Assembly: GCA_003133505.1 (NCBI GenBank)
Contig: PKXT01000258.1
Span: 6,287 to 15,551 of the forward strand
From: Acidobacteriota bacterium
GTDB lineage: Bacteria; Acidobacteriota; Terriglobia; Acidiferrales; UBA7541
Direction of reading: 5' to 3'
DNA length: 9,265 nt
The notes under the pieces: generated by a model
What the model was told of the DNA's origin: nothing
The model's input: the letters and a program-made list of their open reading frames with translations, nothing else
Databases searched by the model: none
Position numbers and translations under genes: made by a program
Shown here: positions 5,479-9,265 of the stretch, in pieces
Layout of the letters: the number at the start of each line of letters is the position of its first letter
Position numbering within the stretch: the stretch's first letter is position 1

Positions 5479-6498
5479 CTATGTTGACATTGTCAGCACC
5501 ACGCGAAATTCGGCTTTCCCGCTAATCATCCGATCGTAGGCTTCGTTCACTTGCGCGAGAGGAAATTTCTCAATCATTGGACGGACGCCGCTGGCAGCGG
5601 CGAACCGCATTGTGTCTTCCGAGTCGCTGGCGGAGCCTGACGCCCAACCTTGCAGACCTCTGCGGCCACGAATTAATTGAAGAGGGGAGACTTCAATGGC
5701 CTCCTGCGCCGCCCCGACGACGACCATCGTTCCATTCGCGCCCAATCCGTCAAACAGCGCGGACATGGCTTTGGAACTGGGGGCAGTCGTCAGGATCACG
5801 CGCGCGCCGCCCATTTTGGTGAGCTCCTCCGCCGCATTCACCGCCGCGCTGTCAATGTAACTGGCCGCGCCTAATTTCTCGGCCAACGGAGCATTACCCG
5901 GGCCGCGCCCGATGGCCACTACCTGATAGCCGAATTTCGCCGCGAATTGAATTCCCAGATGCCCCAAGCCGCCTACTCCGTGGATGGCCACTAGGTCTCC
6001 CGGTCCCGCTCCGCTATGGCGCAGGGCGTTGAACGTTGTGATTCCAGCGCACATCAGCGGCGCGGCATCCTCCGCGGCGAGGCCCTCGGGCACCCGTGCC
6101 AGCGCCTCGATTGGCGCGACCATATATTCCTCGTAACCGCCGTCGTAGCTGATCCCCGTGATTCGCTCTTGCTCGCAATTGACGAAATCGCCCCGTCGGC
6201 AGGCCGCGCAAGTGTTGTCCTGCCCGCCATGCCATCCAATTCCCACGCGCTCGCCCGTCTGCCAGGAAGTGACCCCCGTCCCAATCTCGTCAATCACTCC
6301 GATCACTTCGTGGCCTGGCACGCGCGGATATACCAACCCCGGCCATGCGTTTTCCTTCACAAGTTGGTCGCTGTGGCAGACGCCACATGCCAGCACTCGC
6401 ACGCGAACCTGTCCTGCCCCGGGAATCGGCATTTCCCTCTCAACGATTTCGAATGCCCCACCGGGCTTGCTGATCTGTGCCGCCTTCATCGTTTTCAC
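5479..6498 (-). CDS. zinc-dependent alcohol dehydrogenase (MDR family)
   Basis: The 339-aa medium-chain dehydrogenase has the usual length. Catalytic-zinc ligands are Cys41 ('ACGVCHSD'), His63-Glu64 ('PGHEVIG') and Cys150 ('PLMCAG'). The nucleotide fold carries 'HGVGGLGHLGIQFA' (173-186, GxGGxG). Strand 2 ends in 'AIGRG' with Arg198 and no acidic residue, which tends to favour NADP(H); this is an inference. In the structural-zinc loop the usual first cysteine is replaced: Asp94 precedes Cys97, Cys100 and Cys108. It probably interconverts alcohols and aldehydes in the cytoplasm; the substrate is unknown. The start is GTG at 6498, chosen because AGGAG (6506-6510) is 7 bases upstream; the in-frame ATG at 6489 would be 16 bases away. 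It ends with TAG. It is divergent from the YprB-like gene. Confidence 0.93.
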   Translation of the reverse strand: MKTMKAAQISKPGGAFEIVEREMPIPGAGQVRVRVLACGVCHSDQLVKENAWPGLVYPRVPGHEVIGVIDEIGTGVTSWQTGERVGIGWHGGQDNTCAACRRGDFVNCEQERITGISYDGGYEEYMVAPIEALARVPEGLAAEDAAPLMCAGITTFNALRHSGAGPGDLVAIHGVGGLGHLGIQFAAKFGYQVVAIGRGPGNAPLAEKLGAASYIDSAAVNAAEELTKMGGARVILTTAPSSKAMSALFDGLGANGTMVVVGAAQEAIEVSPLQLIRGRRGLQGWASGSASDSEDTMRFAAASGVRPMIEKFPLAQVNEAYDRMISGKAEFRVVLTMST

Positions 6499-6505
6499 GT
6501 TATAT

Positions 6506-6510
6506 CTCCT
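6506..6510 (-). promoter_or_regulatory. ribosome binding site deciding a GTG start for the dehydrogenase
   Basis: AGGAG on the minus strand, seven bases before GTG at 6498. It supports the GTG over the ATG three codons later. Confidence 0.6.
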
Positions 6511-6686
6511 CGTTTCAATAGTAATCCACTAGGGTTTGGTTCGCACCGGCCCGTGCAGCACCCGCTCTGCGCTTCTCTCGGCATTCTCCGAACCCTTCCT
6601 CCCAGATCCTAATTCGCCGCCAGCCCCATGGGAATGGTAAACTTAATGGGGAATAAATAGCGAATACATCAGTCTAACAAATCATA

Positions 6687-7934
6687 ATGGCGAACACCTT
6701 TCCTGAAGAAAACCCCTCCGACGATGATCTCGCGCGAATTTTGGGAGCCACAACCGCCCGCAATCATTATGGTGAGCACCTGGTCTTTCGGAGTTGGCAT
6801 GCGCGACCAGAGCAGCAAGCATTCACCGCTAACGCCCTGCAATTGCTGGACCCAGATCTTCCACGCCGGGCTGCTTCGCTCAAGAACTGGTTATTCCTTG
6901 ATACGGAAACAACCGGACTTTCGGCCGCCAATGGTTCTTATGCATTTCTCATCGGATTGGCCTGGTGGGATGCCGGCGGTCTGCAAGTGGAGCAGCTTTT
7001 CATGCGTGATCCCACTGAAGAGCATTCCGTCCTGCTGGCACTGAAAGAACGGCTGGCCGAGCGCAATATCCTCGTGACGTTCAATGGAAAGAGTTTTGAC
7101 TGGCCTCTGCTCCAAACTCGCCTTCGCATGACTCGCTCAATCATCCTCCCGGTGCCGCGCGCTCACCTCGACATGCTGCAACCCGCGCGCCAGCTTTGGC
7201 GTCCCAGGCTGGGTTCCGTGAAATTGACCGAACTCGAACATCACATCTTGCACGATCAGCGCGATGAGAATGTTCCCTCCGCATTGGTTCCACGCTTCTA
7301 TTGTGATTTCCTCAGCGGCGGTTCATCCGCGCCTGTCTTCCGAATATTGCGTCACAACCGTATGGACCTGCAGGGGCTGGCCGCGCTGGTCCTTCATGCG
7401 CTTGCGCTGCTTTCTTGTGAGACTTCGCTAGATGAGCATTCTCGTGATATTTTTGCACGAGCCAGATTTTTGCAACGTCGCGGGTCTGTCACTCAGGCCC
7501 GCCTGCTTTTCAGGGAAGCGCTGGAGAGAGGATTGCCAGCCGCCGAGAATCGCGCTGCATGTCTCCATTTGGCGCGCCTGGCAAAAACCGACGGGGACTT
7601 CGCCCTGGCATGTTCACTATGGGAGGAGCTTCGAGCTGGCGCAGACAACTCCGTTGAGAAACTCCACGCCTGCGAACAGCTTGCCATCCATCACGAACGC
7701 CGCGGGCGCAAGCCGGAGCGCGCCGCCGAAATCACTGAAGTCGCTCTGGCATCGCTTCGCGATGCCCATGTTTCAGCAACGATTTCGGCCGTCCAGGCGG
7801 CAACGTGGGACTCTCGCCTCGAAAGCCGCTTGCAGCGGCTGCGCACCAGGCAAGTTCGTAAGAAAAATAACGCGGCGCGCGCGCGCGCCAAACCCGAGGC
7901 AAGTCCGCGCGCAAAGCACCTATCCCACCTTTAA
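6687..7934 (+). CDS. YprB-like RNase H-fold 3'-5' exonuclease with helical-repeat tail
   Basis: The 415-aa protein carries the DEDD exonuclease motifs of the YprB ribonuclease-H-like family: 'FLDTETTG' (Asp72, Glu74), 'TFNGKSFDWPLL' (Asp138), 'HLDML' (160-164) and 'HNRMDLQGL' (His223, Asp227). These acidic residues bind the two metal ions that hydrolyse nucleic acid, so the enzyme should be active. Residues about 250-365 are helical and TPR-like (for example 'RGSVTQARLLFREALERGLP' and 'GDFALACSLWEEL'), probably for protein contact. The tail (about 383-415) is very basic and may bind nucleic acid. Family members often sit beside a DEAD/DEAH helicase; none is here. No Shine-Dalgarno precedes the ATG at 6687. 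It shares stop-codon bases with the convergent metalloprotease gene. Confidence 0.9.
   Translation: MANTFPEENPSDDDLARILGATTARNHYGEHLVFRSWHARPEQQAFTANALQLLDPDLPRRAASLKNWLFLDTETTGLSAANGSYAFLIGLAWWDAGGLQVEQLFMRDPTEEHSVLLALKERLAERNILVTFNGKSFDWPLLQTRLRMTRSIILPVPRAHLDMLQPARQLWRPRLGSVKLTELEHHILHDQRDENVPSALVPRFYCDFLSGGSSAPVFRILRHNRMDLQGLAALVLHALALLSCETSLDEHSRDIFARARFLQRRGSVTQARLLFREALERGLPAAENRAACLHLARLAKTDGDFALACSLWEELRAGADNSVEKLHACEQLAIHHERRGRKPERAAEITEVALASLRDAHVSATISAVQAATWDSRLESRLQRLRTRQVRKKNNAARARAKPEASPRAKHLSHL
7875..7888. repeat. (GC)7 dinucleotide tract inside the exonuclease gene
   Basis: Fourteen alternating G and C bases encode part of the Ala/Arg repeats in the basic tail. Such tracts are slippage-prone and can adopt Z-DNA, so the length of the tail may vary between strains. 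Confidence 0.5.
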
Positions 7935-9265
7935 TTAAGTTCTCGGCCCCTGAGTGACGGTAGGAACTGAGCTATCGTGCCGACTGGCGGCTCCGCTGCA
8001 GGGGCTGCGGGGGTCGCCGGCCATCCAAGAGCAGTAACCAGACGATCGAAGAACGCGCCATCGGCCCCTTCCACGGCAAGGCATTCTTCCTCGTGGCATT
8101 CCAATCCCACCGCCCCCGTCGAAGTTTGCCATTCCATTAGAAACGGCTGCTCCCGCACAGCGGTATGCGCCGGATATTTTTTCCTGAGTAGCGCGTTGTA
8201 CCGGGCGAAAAACGTCTTGGCATTTTCATTGTGCTGTAGCCGCACCAAAAAAATTAGCAATGTCTGCTGCTTGTCTTGGCTTTCCGAAATCGAATAGCGG
8301 TCAGCGGCCCACTCCGGAGACAGTCTGGCCGCCGAGTCCGCGCCCAGGAACTGTTTGAGCACTTCCTTCAAGCCATATTCCCCCATCACGTTTTGATCCA
8401 ATTCTTTCCAGCCATGAGGCAGGATGGGTTTGACCTTGGGCAGTTCCAATGGCGGCGGTCTAATACCTGCAAAATACATCTCCGGATGCAAAATTTGCTG
8501 CGTGGAGACCGGTGGATTCTCAAACACCTTGTGGAAATCAGCCCATCCGTTGGTAGCCTTAAGGAACTGCTGAGTGAATCCAGCCCCCGCCACATAGGGA
8601 AATAGCAGGTCATCCTTAATGAACTGGGGCGCTTTCACCATCACCGGATCTTTTTCCGCTTCATCGAGAGCCTGCTGATCAATCAGCGAGGCGATGTCGC
8701 CAAAATTGCGGACGCTCATTTTCTCCGGCGCGAGCGTGTAGTCGAACATAGCCGCGAGCGCGGATCCCTCCAAAACCGCCTCCCGCGCCGATTCCGCATC
8801 GTCATTCGGACGAGCGGCCTTTTCCCATGTGTCAATGTGGTAATACTGATCGTCCAATGCATGGGTCAGCTCATGCGCCATTACCGGCTTTTGGTCCTCG
8901 GGCGCCATCCAATCAGCGATATAGAATTCGCGCGCTTTCGAATCGTAAAGTCCAGCGATCTGATCGGTGAGCAAATCCAGCAGGAACGATTACAGGGGGA
9001 AGCCGTGGGGGATTAGCCCAAAGGCGACCAAAGCACGTTGGTCGGCATAACGTTTCTTGGGATCCTTATCGTCCTTCTCCTGCTCGATCAGGTAGTCCCG
9101 AATCTGTTGCCGGCTGCGAAGGCTTTTTTTCAGCGGCTTTTTCACAGGCAACGAGAGGATTCCGCTCATTTGTGCAAGCACCTGATCGGCGGTCTTCACA
9201 AAATCGGTATTCGACGCGGGCGCAACGGCCGGCGCGGACTGCCCCTTAGCTCCGCTGGTCTGGAT
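7931..9265 (-). pseudogene. HELTH zinc metalloprotease, interrupted by an in-frame TAA; 5' end outside the window
   Basis: One reading frame runs from the right edge to TAA at 7931-7933, broken only by TAA at 8990-8992. The part before it (9265-8993, 91 codons) starts in an Ala/Pro-rich linker, then 'VLAQMSGILSLPVKKPLKKS' and a charged region ending 'FGLIPHGFPL'. Directly after the stop, in the same frame, comes 'SFLLDLLTDQIAGLYDSKAR', then 'VMAHELTHALDDQYY'. HELTH (bases 8875-8861) is an HExxH zinc site, and Glu in 'VLEGSA' 31 residues later is a likely third ligand, gluzincin style. Residue flow across the stop is seamless, so both pieces belong to one gene, probably a secreted or periplasmic peptidase with its signal peptide beyond the edge. 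Restart at TTG 8974 lacks a Shine-Dalgarno; GTG 9199 is internal. The break is a pseudogene, a sequencing error or read-through. Fragments would be 8990-9199 and 7931-8974. Confidence 0.8.

Noticed and set aside
1644..9265. Stop-codon reassignment explaining both in-frame stops
   Set aside because: TAG ends the dehydrogenase and the 135-aa ORF, TAA ends the exonuclease, and TGA ends E1, doxX and the 152-aa gene at natural protein ends. Two different stops would have to be sense, so a standard code with two lesions is simpler.

Overview
The window (about 9.3 kb, moderately high GC) looks like a chromosomal stretch of a heterotrophic soil-type bacterium. The gene set (fused E1 alpha/beta 2-oxoacid dehydrogenase, zinc-ribbon PspC protein, YprB-like RNase H-fold exonuclease with a helical-repeat tail, HELTH metalloprotease with a Pro/Ala-rich linker) is most reminiscent of Acidobacteriota. 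That assignment is inferred from protein style and was not tested by search. All three stop codons terminate apparently intact genes here, so the genetic code looks standard.

Layout, left to right. A membrane-anchored SH3-like protein runs off the left edge (minus strand). A DoxX-type four-helix membrane protein (615-1037, +) follows, then an unrecognised 135-aa protein (1118-1525, +) preceded by a perfect 8-bp inverted repeat that looks like an operator. Next come three minus-strand genes: a zinc-ribbon/PspC gene (1644-1991) broken by one in-frame TAG, the large E1 alpha-beta fusion (2072-4264), and, across a 690-bp gap, a 152-aa protein of unknown function (4951-5409). The gap holds several inverted repeats and one 50-codon ORF with a near-perfect Shine-Dalgarno. 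A zinc-dependent alcohol dehydrogenase (5479-6498, -) is divergent from a YprB-like exonuclease (6687-7934, +). The latter converges on, and shares stop-codon bases with, a putative zinc metalloprotease (7931-9265, -), which is broken by one in-frame TAA and cut by the right edge.

How the genes fit together: there is no obvious pathway operon. The E1 enzyme needs E2 and E3 partners that are not in the window. The alcohol dehydrogenase could act on aldehydes or alcohols independently. The exonuclease, PspC, DoxX and metalloprotease look like unlinked housekeeping or stress genes.

The most notable points are two conserved genes each interrupted by exactly one in-frame stop, a textbook -35/-10 pair placed so that the 152-aa gene would be transcribed without a leader, the operator-like repeat, and the structured 4.3-4.95 kb gap. 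I found no CRISPR array, tRNA, rRNA, insertion sequence or convincing new multi-gene system.
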